Notes: generated by a model not told the origin, from the sequence alone. A stretch of DNA of 64,000 nucleotides from Halopiger xanaduensis SH-6 (GCF_000217715.1 NC_015667.1:62001-126000), one strand, 5' to 3'; counted from the stretch's first letter, positions 23,474-32,766 are shown. Numbers and translations are program-made.

Positions 23474-24622
23474 TTAGGCCGCGCAGTTGTTCGGCCCTAA
23501 CTCCAGTTCTGTCGCCTCGGACTCGTCCTTGGGTGGCTCCGAACCCGTGTTGATTTCGATTACACGCTCGTAGTTCGGTGGCTTGGCGGGCGCGTTATCG
23601 ACTAACCGGTCCACGAACTCGTCTTCGTCCAGACCGAGCAGCTTGAGATCGTCACGGAGGTCACCCAGGTGAGCGCCGATCAGGTTACCTGGCGAGCCGA
23701 CTCCATATCGGTTGTCCTCTGTGACTGACACATGTCCCGGGAGGATCTGCGTCTCGTCCGATAGCTCGAGGATAGTGTCGTGAATCGATTCATAGAGCAG
23801 TTCAGCTCCTCGTGCCGCATCTTCGTCACCGAATTGAAGCTCCGTCCGGCCGACGGACTCGACGAACAGCGTGTCGCCGGTCAGGAGCGCCTCGCCGTCA
23901 ACGAGGTAGTTGACCATCTCGGTCGTGTGCCCCGGCGTGTGTAGCGTTTCGATCTCGATCTCGCCGAGTTCGATCGTCTCGCCGTCGGCGAGGGGTTCGT
24001 AGTCGTACTCGACGCCCCGCTCGCTCGCGTGTTCTCCGAGATGGTAGGGAACGTCCAACTCCGCCGCCAGTTTCGATCCACCCGAGATGTGGTCGGCGTG
24101 GACGTGAGTGTCGAGGACGCGCTCGATTGTGAGCCCGGCCTCCTCGGCGACGATTTTGAACTGATCCGTCTGTCGCGTCGGATCGACGACGACGGCCGAT
24201 TCGGCGCGCTTTGATCCGACGACGTAGCCGAGACAACCCTTCGCCCGTCGCTGCAGTTGAAGAACGACGGGGTCCTCGTTTTCGGTCTCGACGGGAACGA
24301 CCTCGTAGACCTTGCTCCAATCCTCCATGCCGCCTTTTACGACGGACACGTCGTCGTAACCGTGTTGCTCGAGTTCGAAGCTGAACGGCGTCGAGGTAAG
24401 TCCCTTCCCACAGATTGCGACGATCGAATCGTCGTCTCGCGCCGCTTCGACGCGCTCGAGTTCTTCGTCCGCGAACTCGTCGCCCGGACCGAACGGGATG
24501 TTCTCGGCGCCGTGAATCCGCCAGCCCTCGTAACTATCCTCGGGACGCGTATCGATGAGCGTGAACGACTCGTCTGAATCGAGCATATCTGCGAGCCGAT
24601 CGGGATTGATTTGGTCCACCAT
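23474..24622 (-). CDS. Rhodanese / metallo-beta-lactamase fusion, persulfide dioxygenase-like
   Basis: 382 residues. An N-terminal rhodanese domain (1-~110) has active-site Cys in AICGKGLTS. The C-terminal MBL domain (from ~125) has the metal motif THVHADH (HxHxDH), HTPGHT, a GDTLF Asp and ILPGHV, the ETHE1-like persulfide dioxygenase pattern. Such fusions move sulfane sulfur from thiosulfate or persulfide to the iron dioxygenase and yield sulfite. Order of domains is reversed relative to some bacterial fusions. It is the downstream partner of the broken TssA gene; a paralogue lies at 60426. Confidence 0.9.
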   Translation of the reverse strand: MVDQINPDRLADMLDSDESFTLIDTRPEDSYEGWRIHGAENIPFGPGDEFADEELERVEAARDDDSIVAICGKGLTSTPFSFELEQHGYDDVSVVKGGMEDWSKVYEVVPVETENEDPVVLQLQRRAKGCLGYVVGSKRAESAVVVDPTRQTDQFKIVAEEAGLTIERVLDTHVHADHISGGSKLAAELDVPYHLGEHASERGVEYDYEPLADGETIELGEIEIETLHTPGHTTEMVNYLVDGEALLTGDTLFVESVGRTELQFGDEDAARGAELLYESIHDTILELSDETQILPGHVSVTEDNRYGVGSPGNLIGAHLGDLRDDLKLLGLDEDEFVDRLVDNAPAKPPNYERVIEINTGSEPPKDESEATELELGPNNCAA

Positions 24623-24843
24623 TGGAATTACCTTACAATACTATCTGGGAGAAAAGCCAATAGTTCTCACCCCTGCACAAGCAACTTTGCTATCGATAGT
24701 TGTTTCGGTCAGCAGTGATAACATACACCGAGGGGAAGTCGAATGCACTCTGAGGTTGGCAAAGAGGAAAACTGCAAGACTGGACGACTGAGCGAAGATC
24801 GAACCACTACTTTCGACGTCACTCCGTTTTTGAACGCGTCCGG

Positions 24844-25611
24844 TCATCCAGAGTGGGTGTACCCGCCGTCGACGACGAGTGACTCGCCGTTCACGTAACT
24901 CGAGAGGTCGCTTGCGAGAAACAGCGCGGCTCCCGCGATATCCTCGGGATTTCCGATCCGCCGCGACGGAATCGCCCGCGTGAACTGTTCGAGCGCTTCC
25001 GGTCCCATGTGTGCGTCTTCCATCATCGCGGTTTCGATTCCGCCCGGGTGGATCGCGTTTACGCGGATTCCGTCTGGACCGAGGCGATGGGCTGCCGCGT
25101 ACGTCAACAATCGGATTGCACCCTTGGAAACGCAGTATGCGACGTAGCTACCGTTCCCGACGAAGCCGGCGATACTCGAGACGTTGATGGTACGTCCGCT
25201 CCCGCTTTCGATCATCCGCTGGGCCGCGAGCTGCGTCCCGAAGAATGTGCCTTTCACGTTCACGCCCATGAGTTGCTCGTACTGGTCGCCAGTCACCTCG
25301 AGAAACTCCTCCGCCCGAAAGATTCCCGCGTTGTTGACGAGCTCGTCGACGCCGCCGAACCGCTCGGCGTCGTCGAGCGTCGCCTCGAGATCGTCGACGC
25401 TCGAGACGTCGCAAGCGACGTACGTCGCTGTCGCTTCGGTTTCGTCGGAGATCAGTTCGTGAGTGTGCGTTCCGCCTTCGCGCGGTTTTTCTCGCACGTC
25501 TGCAACGACGACATCGGCTCCGTGTTCGGCGAACACCCGCGCAATCGATCACCCAATTACGCTCGATGCACCGGTCACCACGGCCGTTTGCTCTGCGAGT
25601 GGGTCCGTCAT
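24844..25611 (-). pseudogene. Short-chain dehydrogenase/reductase with nonsense codon in the cofactor loop
   Basis: Read through, the frame has 255 codons from ATG 25609-25611: TAVVTGASSVIG, then TGA at 25549-25551, then SIARVFAEHGADVVVADV and a complete SDR body (NNAGIF, INVSSIAGFVG, YVAYCVSKGAIRL catalytic Tyr/Lys, HPGGIETAMM, VDGGYT). The stop falls inside the Gly-rich NAD(P) motif where most SDRs have Arg, so CGA-to-TGA is the simplest change. A restart at 25536 would lack the cofactor motif. The parent enzyme was probably a sugar/alcohol or 3-oxoacyl reductase. Confidence 0.85.
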
Positions 25612-25799
25612 GCCCTCGGCTACCACGTCAAACTACTTGCTTCTGGCACGAACGGCCTATCACCGGCCGAGACAGTTCTCCGGTTCTGTGCTCGCTCTCG
25701 AAGGTCCGTGTACCTCGTCGACTGCACGTCCGAAGCCACGGGACTAGGATAAAAGCGGGACCAATATCGATAGCGCTGAGGGCCGGAACGATGATCGAA

Positions 25800-25988
25800 C
25801 TACCCCCAGAACGATGCGTTCCCCAAGCAGTAGAAGAACGCTACCCATCCGATGAAGAGCCCGCCGATTATCACCAGGAAATCCGCCAATTTCGTTCCGA
25901 CGATGAAGTCGTATCCGATGCCGATCGTCAGGAGGACTAACGCTGTGCCGATCAACAGGTGGCACCACCGCTCTGCCCGTGGTCTCAT
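25800..25988 (-). CDS. Small membrane protein, two spans
   Basis: 62 residues from ATG 25986-25988 (five more codons if the upstream ATG is used). Two hydrophobic helices (LLIGTALVLLTIGIGYDFIV and FLVIIGGLFIGWVAFFYCLG) are joined by a short GTKLAD turn. It lies ahead of the first Usp gene, transcribed away from it. Not recognised beyond its topology; small two-span proteins are common next to stress genes. Confidence 0.55.
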   Translation of the reverse strand: MRPRAERWCHLLIGTALVLLTIGIGYDFIVGTKLADFLVIIGGLFIGWVAFFYCLGNASFWG

Positions 25989-26192
25989 AGTCCGTCCTAT
26001 CACGATCCAGCATAAATAGTCATGCCGTTAACACTCTGTGTACTGTCCGGTTTGAAACGGTTCGCGACACCGAAACGACGGCTCTGATCGACGCGAACGG
26101 AACTTGATCGTCTCGCGGCGAATCCTCTCTGCTCCGCGAGGGAGCGAGACGCCCCGGATAGTTGTAAGTGAACAAGCGGCGAACTCACCTAT

Positions 26193-27050
26193 ATGTACGA
26201 TCGCCTCCTCGTTCCGACCGACGGAAGCGGCCCCGACAATGCCGCCCTCGAGCTAGCCAGTCGAATCGCTTCGCCGGCAGCGACAATTCACCTGCTGTTC
26301 GTTTCGGAGGACGATCGAGACGTCAGCCCGTCGGACGCACTCGATCGGACGGCCGAAGAAATACTCGCCGACGCTCGAGAGACGGCGACCGCCGACGTCG
26401 AGACCGTCGTTACCGAAGAGAAACGGGGCGATCCCCGAGCTCGAATCCTCGAGTACATCGAAGCTGCAGAGATAGAGCTCGTTGTTATGGGTGCGCACGG
26501 AAGGCAGGAAGCCGGGGCGGGAATTCTGGGGCGCGTGACCGAAGAGGTCGTTCGTAACGCTTCGGTTCCCGTACTCGTCGTTCGTGCGAGCGACGATATC
26601 CAGTCCCGCTACCCGTTCGATCGTGTGCTCGTTCCGACGGACGGAAGCGAACACGCGCGCATCGCGTTGGAACGCGGCGTAGAAATCGCTGCCGAGACGG
26701 GAGCGACGCTTCACCTCCTGTCGGTGGTGGACGTAACGCGTTACGGAGCCGACTCCGAAACGGATGCGCTGGTCGATCGTCTGGAAGAAGACGCGAAGGA
26801 TGCCCTCGAGGCAGCGGCCGAGAGCGCGACCGCCGACGGGGTCGATGTCCGCACGGCAGTTACCGTCGGATCGGTTCACCGGGAGATCTCCGCGTACGCG
26901 GAGACCGAAGATGTCGATCTACTAATCATGGGGACTCACGGCCGAAGCGATCCCGAGCGAGAGTTGCTCGGGAGCGTCACGGAGCGCGTCCTCCGCACTG
27001 CACCGGCACCCGTATTGACAGTCCGCGCCCGACAGACGGACGGATCGTAA
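26193..27050 (+). CDS. Tandem universal stress protein (two Usp domains)
   Basis: 285 residues with two UspA folds (about 1-133 and 145-280), each starting (Y/F)DR(L/V)LVPTDGS. ATP-loop motif of domain 2 is complete: GTHGRSDPERELLGSVTE. In domain 1 the loop reads GAHGRQEAGAGILGRVTE, where GR replaces the usual GS/T, so only the second domain should bind ATP well. Usp proteins sense or buffer ATP/AMP under stress; the partner is unknown. It is the first of the cluster, followed by a broken Usp gene in the same direction. Confidence 0.92.
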   Translation: MYDRLLVPTDGSGPDNAALELASRIASPAATIHLLFVSEDDRDVSPSDALDRTAEEILADARETATADVETVVTEEKRGDPRARILEYIEAAEIELVVMGAHGRQEAGAGILGRVTEEVVRNASVPVLVVRASDDIQSRYPFDRVLVPTDGSEHARIALERGVEIAAETGATLHLLSVVDVTRYGADSETDALVDRLEEDAKDALEAAAESATADGVDVRTAVTVGSVHREISAYAETEDVDLLIMGTHGRSDPERELLGSVTERVLRTAPAPVLTVRARQTDGS

Positions 27051-27123
27051 CGGATTCGTCCACGGCTACCGGCGTGGGTTCTCTCTTGGACCATCCGTAA
27101 CCGCCCCCGGAGTTATTGACTGA

Positions 27124-27639
27124 GGCGTAGAGATCGAACGTACGACGTTCGTCGTCCCGTTCGATGGATCGGAACTCGCGGAAGCTGCCCTCGTCAGGGC
27201 CGTCGAGTACGGCGCCGCACTCGACGAAGAGATCGCGGCCGTCGTCGTCGTCCCGGAGCGAAAACAATACGCGCGAGAGAAGGGGTGGATCGATGAGAAC
27301 GAACCGTACGATGTCGACGCGGTCATCACGGGTCTTCGGGAACAGGTACAAATACTTGCACCATCGGCAGCGTTCGAATTCGAACGAATCCGCGAGTTTC
27401 CCCCTGAGGGCAAGCTCGCCGATCACATCGAGCGACTGATACGGAACCACGATCCGAGCGTCGTGTTCCTCGGCAGCGACAACGTCGGCCGTATCGTAAC
27501 GCCGCTGACGAGCGTCGGCGTTCACGTCGCCGCCGAGGAATCGTACGACGTGTTCATCGTTCGCCATCCGGCACCGCCCAAGCTCGATGCCCTCGAACCC
27601 CACTCCGAATTTTATCTGGAAACGGATTCGACGCAGTGA
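27124..27639 (+). pseudogene. Usp-like gene lacking a start codon
   Basis: From 27124 to TGA 27637-27639 the frame is open and reads TTFVVPFDGSELAEAAL, then a body nearly identical in plan to the intact gene at 54515 (REKGWID, SVVFLGSDNVGRIVTPLTSV). No ATG, GTG or TTG occurs in frame after the TGA at 27121-27123; where the paralogue has MTF, this copy has ACG. So translation would need a non-standard start; decay of the start codon is the simplest view. The sequence otherwise looks undamaged, implying a recent event. Confidence 0.7.
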
Positions 27640-28001
27640 TCGTTACAGGAATTCCTGCCCCGGGGACACTCACAGTCAAAATATCCGCTCGATAATCCTG
27701 CGTGTTCGAGCTTTTCAACGTTTTCGCGGCCGCTTGCCGTCGCGACGATACGAACGAAAGGGTTCAACTTTGTGACGGGGAGAATCGCCATCGTATCGTG
27801 AGCATCCGTATCCCAAGCAACGATTACGACGGTCGCATCTTCGGTGTTCGCTTCTACAAGCGTCTTCCGAGAACTGGGATCTCCTTCCAGTATCCGTGAC
27901 GACTGGATAGAACGAACCCTCCTTTGGACTACCCTCCTCGAGATCCGTCAGTCGGTCCGCGGTGGCTAGACAGCTATGTCAAATAGTCGCGAACGAGGGG
28001 T
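27640..28001. other. Stretch with one doubtful small frame
   Basis: The only frame of note is 27702-27899 (65 codons, plus): a product with GRIFGVRFYKRLP, basic at the end, not recognised and probably not a gene. I see no promoter-like or repeat structure otherwise. Confidence 0.25.
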
Positions 28002-28769
28002 ATGGCTCGAGAACCGTCATTCGAAGTGCGGACGGCTGCTGACGTCGATTCGAGCGACGTCCTCCTCGTCGGGCTGGCCGACGTCGGAGCGGCCAGTCTC
28101 ACGGCGATCGACTATCTCATTACCCACCTCGAGACGACGCAAATCGGCTCCGTTGCCACTCGGAACCTTCCGAGCGTCACTCCGGTCGAAGAGGGAACGC
28201 CTCGGCGTCCGATCCGACTGTATCGAGTCGACGACGCACCGATTATGATACTCGTCAGTGAGGTGTTCATCCCGGTTTCCGTGGCAGAGATATTTGTGGA
28301 CGCCCTACTCGACTGGTCGAGTGGTCGCGATATCGACGAAATTGGCGTCCTTCACAGTACACCGTACCCTCACGCCGAAGACGAACACGACGTCTTCTAC
28401 GCCGCGACTCCCTCCTTCAGGCGAGACCACTTCAGCGATGAGGCCGCCGGTATCGAACCGCTCCCTGGCGGTGTGGTGGACGGGACGACCGGCGAGTTAC
28501 TCGGCCGCGGAATCGGGACGCCTCGACCGTCGGTCGGGGCGTTCGTCACGCCGACACACCTTCCTGGCCCGGATATCGATGCCGCTCTCAGGCTCCTCGA
28601 GGGCGTCGAATCCTGCTATCCGATCGAAGTCGACGAACGAGAGCTACGACAGCGATCGGAGGAGATGAAACGGTATTTCGAGGAACTCGCGTCGCGGCTA
28701 GCGACGCTCAAACAGGAAGAGCAGTCGATCGAGAGACGCGATTTCCCCGAGGATCGAATGTATATGTGA
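28002..28769 (+). CDS. PAC2-family protein (proteasome assembly chaperone-like)
   Basis: 255 residues with the PAC2/DUF75 plan: DVLLVGLADVGAASLTAIDYL near the start, RPIRLYRVDDAPIMILVSE in the middle, IGVLHSTPYPHAEDEHDVFY, and the small-residue strand EPLPGGVVDGTTGELL. The C-terminal ~35 residues form a charged helix (SEEMKRYFEELASRLATLKQ). The archaeal members are homologues of eukaryotic proteasome-assembly chaperones, but function in archaea is not settled. Its place in the stress island suggests a protein-quality-control role. Confidence 0.85.
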   Translation: MAREPSFEVRTAADVDSSDVLLVGLADVGAASLTAIDYLITHLETTQIGSVATRNLPSVTPVEEGTPRRPIRLYRVDDAPIMILVSEVFIPVSVAEIFVDALLDWSSGRDIDEIGVLHSTPYPHAEDEHDVFYAATPSFRRDHFSDEAAGIEPLPGGVVDGTTGELLGRGIGTPRPSVGAFVTPTHLPGPDIDAALRLLEGVESCYPIEVDERELRQRSEEMKRYFEELASRLATLKQEEQSIERRDFPEDRMYM

Positions 28770-28856
28770 GTCGGCGCGCTCGGGAGCGAGATCGGGACGC
28801 GGCGGCGGCGTGTTAGTCACCTGCGGGTGAGACGCCCATCGACGGATCGCCGCGAG

Positions 28857-29657
28857 TCACCCGGAGAGGTCCCGCCGTTCGAAGTATTCGCCGCTGACGA
28901 CGACGAGGACGACGATCGCGACCACGAGGACGGAGAGATCCGACCACGAGAGGTCGCCGTCGACAAGAATCGCACCGGGGTCGAAGTACCGGGAGAACGC
29001 GACGTCGCCGAGCCACTCGTATTCGGTGTCGAAGGTAAACGTATCGAGCAGGAAGAGCCCGAAGACCGATCCGGCGCCGACGGTCTGCGCGCGGCGGACG
29101 GAATCGAACGCGACGGAGGCCGCGAGTCCGACCCCGGCGCAGGCGAGCAGGTAGGCGATCGAGTACGCGTGGACGGTGAACAGGTCCGTGACGTCGATCG
29201 ATTCGCCGACGAACACCACGCCGACGTAGACCGCGAAGAACGTGATCGCGTTGAGCAACACGACGCCCGGAACGAGCGACAGGAACTTGCCGACCACGAC
29301 CCGCGACCGCGTCACCGGCAGCGACAGCGTCAGTCCCACCGTCCCGCGTTCGACCTCCCCCGCGACGGTCGAGGCCGCGGCGTAGGCGTAGTAGATCGCG
29401 AGCAGCAACACCCAGCCGAACTGGTAGAGCTGGGAGACGAGATACCCCTCGATCGTGGTCAGCGTCGTCACATTCCCGACGAACGCGCGCGTCGCTTCGG
29501 GCGGTAGCGACTCGAGATAGGCGTCGAGATCGGCGCCCGTCTCCTGAATGGACGGAAAGAGCGCAACCGTAAGGGCGATCAGCGCGACCATCGCACCGGC
29601 GAGTAGCAGCGACCCGCGGAGTCGACGACCGGCTTCGAACGCGGTGAGATCGAGCAT
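28857..29657 (-). CDS. ABC-2 type transporter permease
   Basis: 266 residues with six membrane spans and a large loop after span 1, the ABC-2/NosY-like build: spans at about 17-35, 70-90 (VLLLAIYYAYAAAST), 115-140, 145-165, 170-190 and 235-260, with the EVERGTVGLTLSLPVTRSRV motif between spans 2 and 3. It should pair with the ATPase encoded 2.2 kb upstream on the same strand. The export substrate is unknown. A divergent secreted-protein gene lies between the two subunits. Confidence 0.88.
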   Translation of the reverse strand: MLDLTAFEAGRRLRGSLLLAGAMVALIALTVALFPSIQETGADLDAYLESLPPEATRAFVGNVTTLTTIEGYLVSQLYQFGWVLLLAIYYAYAAASTVAGEVERGTVGLTLSLPVTRSRVVVGKFLSLVPGVVLLNAITFFAVYVGVVFVGESIDVTDLFTVHAYSIAYLLACAGVGLAASVAFDSVRRAQTVGAGSVFGLFLLDTFTFDTEYEWLGDVAFSRYFDPGAILVDGDLSWSDLSVLVVAIVVLVVVSGEYFERRDLSG

Positions 29658-29820
29658 CGGATATCAGGTCCTGTCTCCCGACGGGAGCCGGAACCTTATA
29701 CGTGAAGCGCAGCCGCTCGAGGTAACGAACAGTTGTCACGACAACGGTCCGGTAATCGATCCTTCAACGACGGGAACGAGCCGGACGATTTATCCACGGA
29801 TCGACCGTTTCACGGTGGAA

Positions 29821-31005
29821 ATGGGCGGCCGAGAGGCGACTTCGAATCAGCGGCGTCGAGCAGCCGTTACGGTGGGTGTTCTCTCGGTTGCCGTTGTTCT
29901 GGTGCTTGGACTCGTCGCGGCGACGATCCCGGTCGAAACGGGGCCGATCACGCTGCTACAGAACGAGTCACGAAACGATACGAATGGATCGATCAACGAT
30001 TCGAGTGCCGACGAGAGCGCGTCGATCGCCGATTCGGCTGGAAACGAGTTCACGCCGCGGCCGCCCGTCGAGAACGACACGTCCACACCCGAACCGCCGC
30101 GTGCCGTACCGACGACCGATCCACAAATCGTCCAGGCGGCCGACGGGAACGTCACCGTCGCCGTCGCGGAGAATCAGTCGATCCGTGCGGGCGAAACGGC
30201 GCCGGTCACGCTCGAGGTGACAAACGACGGTGATCGACAGGCGACCGACGTCGTCGTGACGGTGCGAGCGGTCGACGGGGCCGTGACGTTCGGGCCGCCC
30301 GACGCACCGCAATCGACGCGGTCGGTCGTCGTCGACGACATCTGGCCCGGCGACACCGAGACCGTCGCCGTCGACGTCGTGGTCTCAGACGTCGATTCGG
30401 AGACGTATCCGCTGTTCGCGTCCGTGCAGTACCAAATCGACACCGAGGGGCCGGCCGACGACGAATTTCGACTGAACGAAACCGACGAGACGAACGACAC
30501 CCGAATCGACGGTGATGACGACGAAGAAACAGTCGTCCGGACCGACGGTCCGGCGCTGCTCAAGCTCCCGGTTGATGGGTCTCGAGCGTTCGATGTGACG
30601 CCGGTCCGCGACGAGATTCCCGTCGACGGAGCGGGCGTCTACGAGGTCCGAATCACGAACGACGGTGACGGCTCGGTGACCGGCGTCGTCGCCGCAATCG
30701 AGGTGGGGCCACCGCTGACGAGCGAGTCGCCGATGGCGTACGTCGGCGCGCTCGAGCCGGGAGAGTCGGAGACGGTGCGGTTCGCTCTCGAGTCGTCCTC
30801 GGACGCGGTCGAGACGACAACCAGCGTCTCGCTCGCGCTCTCGTACGACGTGGGCTCCGGGAACCGAGCGAGCGGGGATCCCGTCCAGGTTCCGGTTTCG
30901 GTCGCCGAAACGGATGAGGACACCGACGTCGACTCAATCGCGCCGTTCGTCGCCGTCGCAGTCGTGTTCGCGCTGGCGGCGATCTGGTGGTTCCGGCGGC
31001 GCTGA
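29821..31005 (+). CDS. Secreted, membrane-anchored protein with CARDB-like repeats
   Basis: 394 residues from ATG 29821. Residues ~14-36 (VTVGVLSVAVVLVLGLVAAT) are a signal or anchor helix. An Asp/Asn/Thr-rich linker follows. Two beta-sandwich repeats with the CARDB sentence (ETAPVTLEVTNDGDRQATDV, then DDIWPGDTETVAVDVVV at ~115-200; GVYEVRITNDGDGSVTGVVA, then GALEPGESETVRFAL at ~260-350) come next. It ends in a membrane helix (APFVAVAVVFALAAIWWF) plus FRRR. So most of it is outside the cell. It sits between an ABC-2 permease and its ATPase on the opposite strand. Confidence 0.8.
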   Translation: MGGREATSNQRRRAAVTVGVLSVAVVLVLGLVAATIPVETGPITLLQNESRNDTNGSINDSSADESASIADSAGNEFTPRPPVENDTSTPEPPRAVPTTDPQIVQAADGNVTVAVAENQSIRAGETAPVTLEVTNDGDRQATDVVVTVRAVDGAVTFGPPDAPQSTRSVVVDDIWPGDTETVAVDVVVSDVDSETYPLFASVQYQIDTEGPADDEFRLNETDETNDTRIDGDDDEETVVRTDGPALLKLPVDGSRAFDVTPVRDEIPVDGAGVYEVRITNDGDGSVTGVVAAIEVGPPLTSESPMAYVGALEPGESETVRFALESSSDAVETTTSVSLALSYDVGSGNRASGDPVQVPVSVAETDEDTDVDSIAPFVAVAVVFALAAIWWFRRR

Positions 31006-31051
31006 GACCGTGAGCGGCGACGGCGTCGCCGTGCGCTCGCGCGCTCGATCA

Positions 31052-31996
31052 CTAGGGTGACGCGCCGTTCCCGCTCGTTGGCGAATCGAGATCCTCGTCC
31101 GTTCCGCCATAAAAGTGCATAAACACGTCCTCGATGGACGCCTCGCGGACCTCAAGGTCGAGAACGGTGTACTCACTCAGCCGGTCAATCAGGGCGTCGA
31201 ACTCCCGTGCGAGAACTAATCGGTACTTGCCGTCGTCACCCTGCCGATCGACACGCGCGACGCCCGGAAACTCGAGCGCCGCTGCTAGCGGCTCCTCGGC
31301 CAATCGAACGGTTACGATCGTGCCCCCATCCGCGAGGATGTTCTCGACGGTGTCGAGTTCGATCAGGCGCCCGTTCCTAATGATTCCAACGCGATCGCAG
31401 ACGCGACGGACCTCGCTCAGAATGTGCGAGGAAAAGAAACTTGTCCGGCCCGCGTCTCGTCGCTCCTCGAGCAGTTCGTAGAACTCGTTCTGAACGAGCG
31501 GATCCAGCCCGGATGTTGGCTCGTCCATGATCGCCAGGTCGGGCTCGTGCATGAACGCCGCGACGATCGCGAGCTTTTGCCTGTTGCCGCTCGAGTAGGC
31601 CTTGACGTTCCGATCGAGGGGAACGGGAAAGCGCTCGAGGAGGTCCTCGCGACGCTCGTCTCCGCGCAGTCGACCGAAGTGGTCGAGCACCTCCTCACCC
31701 GTCACGCGATCGTAGAAGGTGACGTCGCTCGGAAGATAGCCGAGGTGCTGTTTCGCCTCGCGTAGTTCCGTTCGATCCGTCACGGTCCATCCCATCAGCG
31801 ATGCCGTTCCATCGGTGGGTTTCAACAGTCCGAGGATGACGCGGATCGCCGTCGACTTTCCCGCACCGTTCGGGCCGAGAAAGCCGAAAATCTCGCCCCG
31901 GCTGACGGTGAACGTGAGGTCCTCGATGCCCCGAACGTCGCCGTAGTACTTCGTCAGGGACTCGAGTTCGAGCGGTTGTGGCTCGGTGCTGCTCAC
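31052..31996 (-). CDS. ABC transporter ATP-binding protein
   Basis: 314 residues. Walker A GPNGAGKST, Q-loop GYLPSDVTFYD, signature AYSSGNRQKLAIVAAF (SSGN in place of LSGG), Walker B LAIMDEPTSGLDP and H-loop FSSHIL. The C-terminal ~70 residues are a regulatory extension (EEPLAAALEFPGVARV). It belongs with the ABC-2 permease at 28857, driving drug, lipid or polymer export. The replaced signature is common in this subfamily and does not argue against activity. Confidence 0.9.
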   Translation of the reverse strand: MSSTEPQPLELESLTKYYGDVRGIEDLTFTVSRGEIFGFLGPNGAGKSTAIRVILGLLKPTDGTASLMGWTVTDRTELREAKQHLGYLPSDVTFYDRVTGEEVLDHFGRLRGDERREDLLERFPVPLDRNVKAYSSGNRQKLAIVAAFMHEPDLAIMDEPTSGLDPLVQNEFYELLEERRDAGRTSFFSSHILSEVRRVCDRVGIIRNGRLIELDTVENILADGGTIVTVRLAEEPLAAALEFPGVARVDRQGDDGKYRLVLAREFDALIDRLSEYTVLDLEVREASIEDVFMHFYGGTDEDLDSPTSGNGASP

Positions 31997-32115
31997 ACGC
32001 TAACTGACGACGCCTCGATCCTTATATGACATGCCAGGATGTAGACGCCTCGCCGACGGCCGACTCGAGGTGTCCTCGAACCGCCCCCTGGATCTATTGG
32101 ACTGTGAGACGTGCG

Positions 32116-32766
32116 ATGCCTATGCGATCCATCCGAAACCTACTGGTCGGCACTGCCACTCTGCTAGGACTGTGGATCGGCTGGGGAACGTACGTCAGCC
32201 GGACGACCGAGCGCGTCCCCTCGGAAACGCTGGAGCGCTTCGACGGCGTCGAGATCCGTCGCTATCCGCGGACGGTCCTCGTCGAAACGACGGCGCCGGA
32301 CGCGCGGACGGCGTTCAGACGCCTTTTTCGATACATTTCGGGAGCGAACGGGCGCCGCGAAGACGTGGCGATGACTGCACCGGTGGCGGTCCGCGGGACG
32401 GCGATTTCGATGACCGCGCCCGTACGAACCGGATCCGACGGTGGCGACGTGACGATGGCATTCTATCTTCCACGGGCGTACACGCCCGAGACTGCGCCGA
32501 TGCCGACCGATCCTGCCATCCGACTCGTAGTCGAGTCGCCGCGGACGGTCGCGGTGCGCCGATTCTCGTGGTACGCGACGGACGAGCGCGTCGATCGAGA
32601 GCGGACTCGACTGCTCGAGCAGCTCTCTCACCGGGAGTTCGACCCCCGCGGCGAGCCGACGCTGCTCCAGTACAACGATCCGTGGACGCCGCCGTTCATG
32701 CGAACGAACGAGGTCGAAGTCGAACTTGCCGATGCCCCGGAGCAGGTCCGCCGAAAGGCGCCGTGA
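32116..32766 (+). CDS. SOUL-family heme-binding protein, membrane-anchored
   Basis: 216 residues from ATG 32116 (ATG 32122 equally possible). Residues ~5-22 (IRNLLVGTATLLGLWIGWGT) form a signal/anchor helix. The SOUL domain has FDGVEIRRYPRTVLVET, the two AMTAPV/SMTAPV strands, VESPRTVAVRRFSWYATDE and QYNDPWTPPFMRTNEVEV. SOUL proteins bind heme or porphyrin in some members; a heme ligand His is not obvious here. Outer-face location suggests tetrapyrrole or heme scavenging during stress (inference). Confidence 0.87.
   Translation: MPMRSIRNLLVGTATLLGLWIGWGTYVSRTTERVPSETLERFDGVEIRRYPRTVLVETTAPDARTAFRRLFRYISGANGRREDVAMTAPVAVRGTAISMTAPVRTGSDGGDVTMAFYLPRAYTPETAPMPTDPAIRLVVESPRTVAVRRFSWYATDERVDRERTRLLEQLSHREFDPRGEPTLLQYNDPWTPPFMRTNEVEVELADAPEQVRRKAP

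Noticed and set aside
28813-29739. Long antisense frames such as 28813-29739 minus, 19458-20732 plus, 42260-43576 minus and 55918-56910 minus
   Set aside because: They lie opposite or beside clear genes, show Arg/Ser-rich or mirrored composition, and arise from high-GC codon bias.
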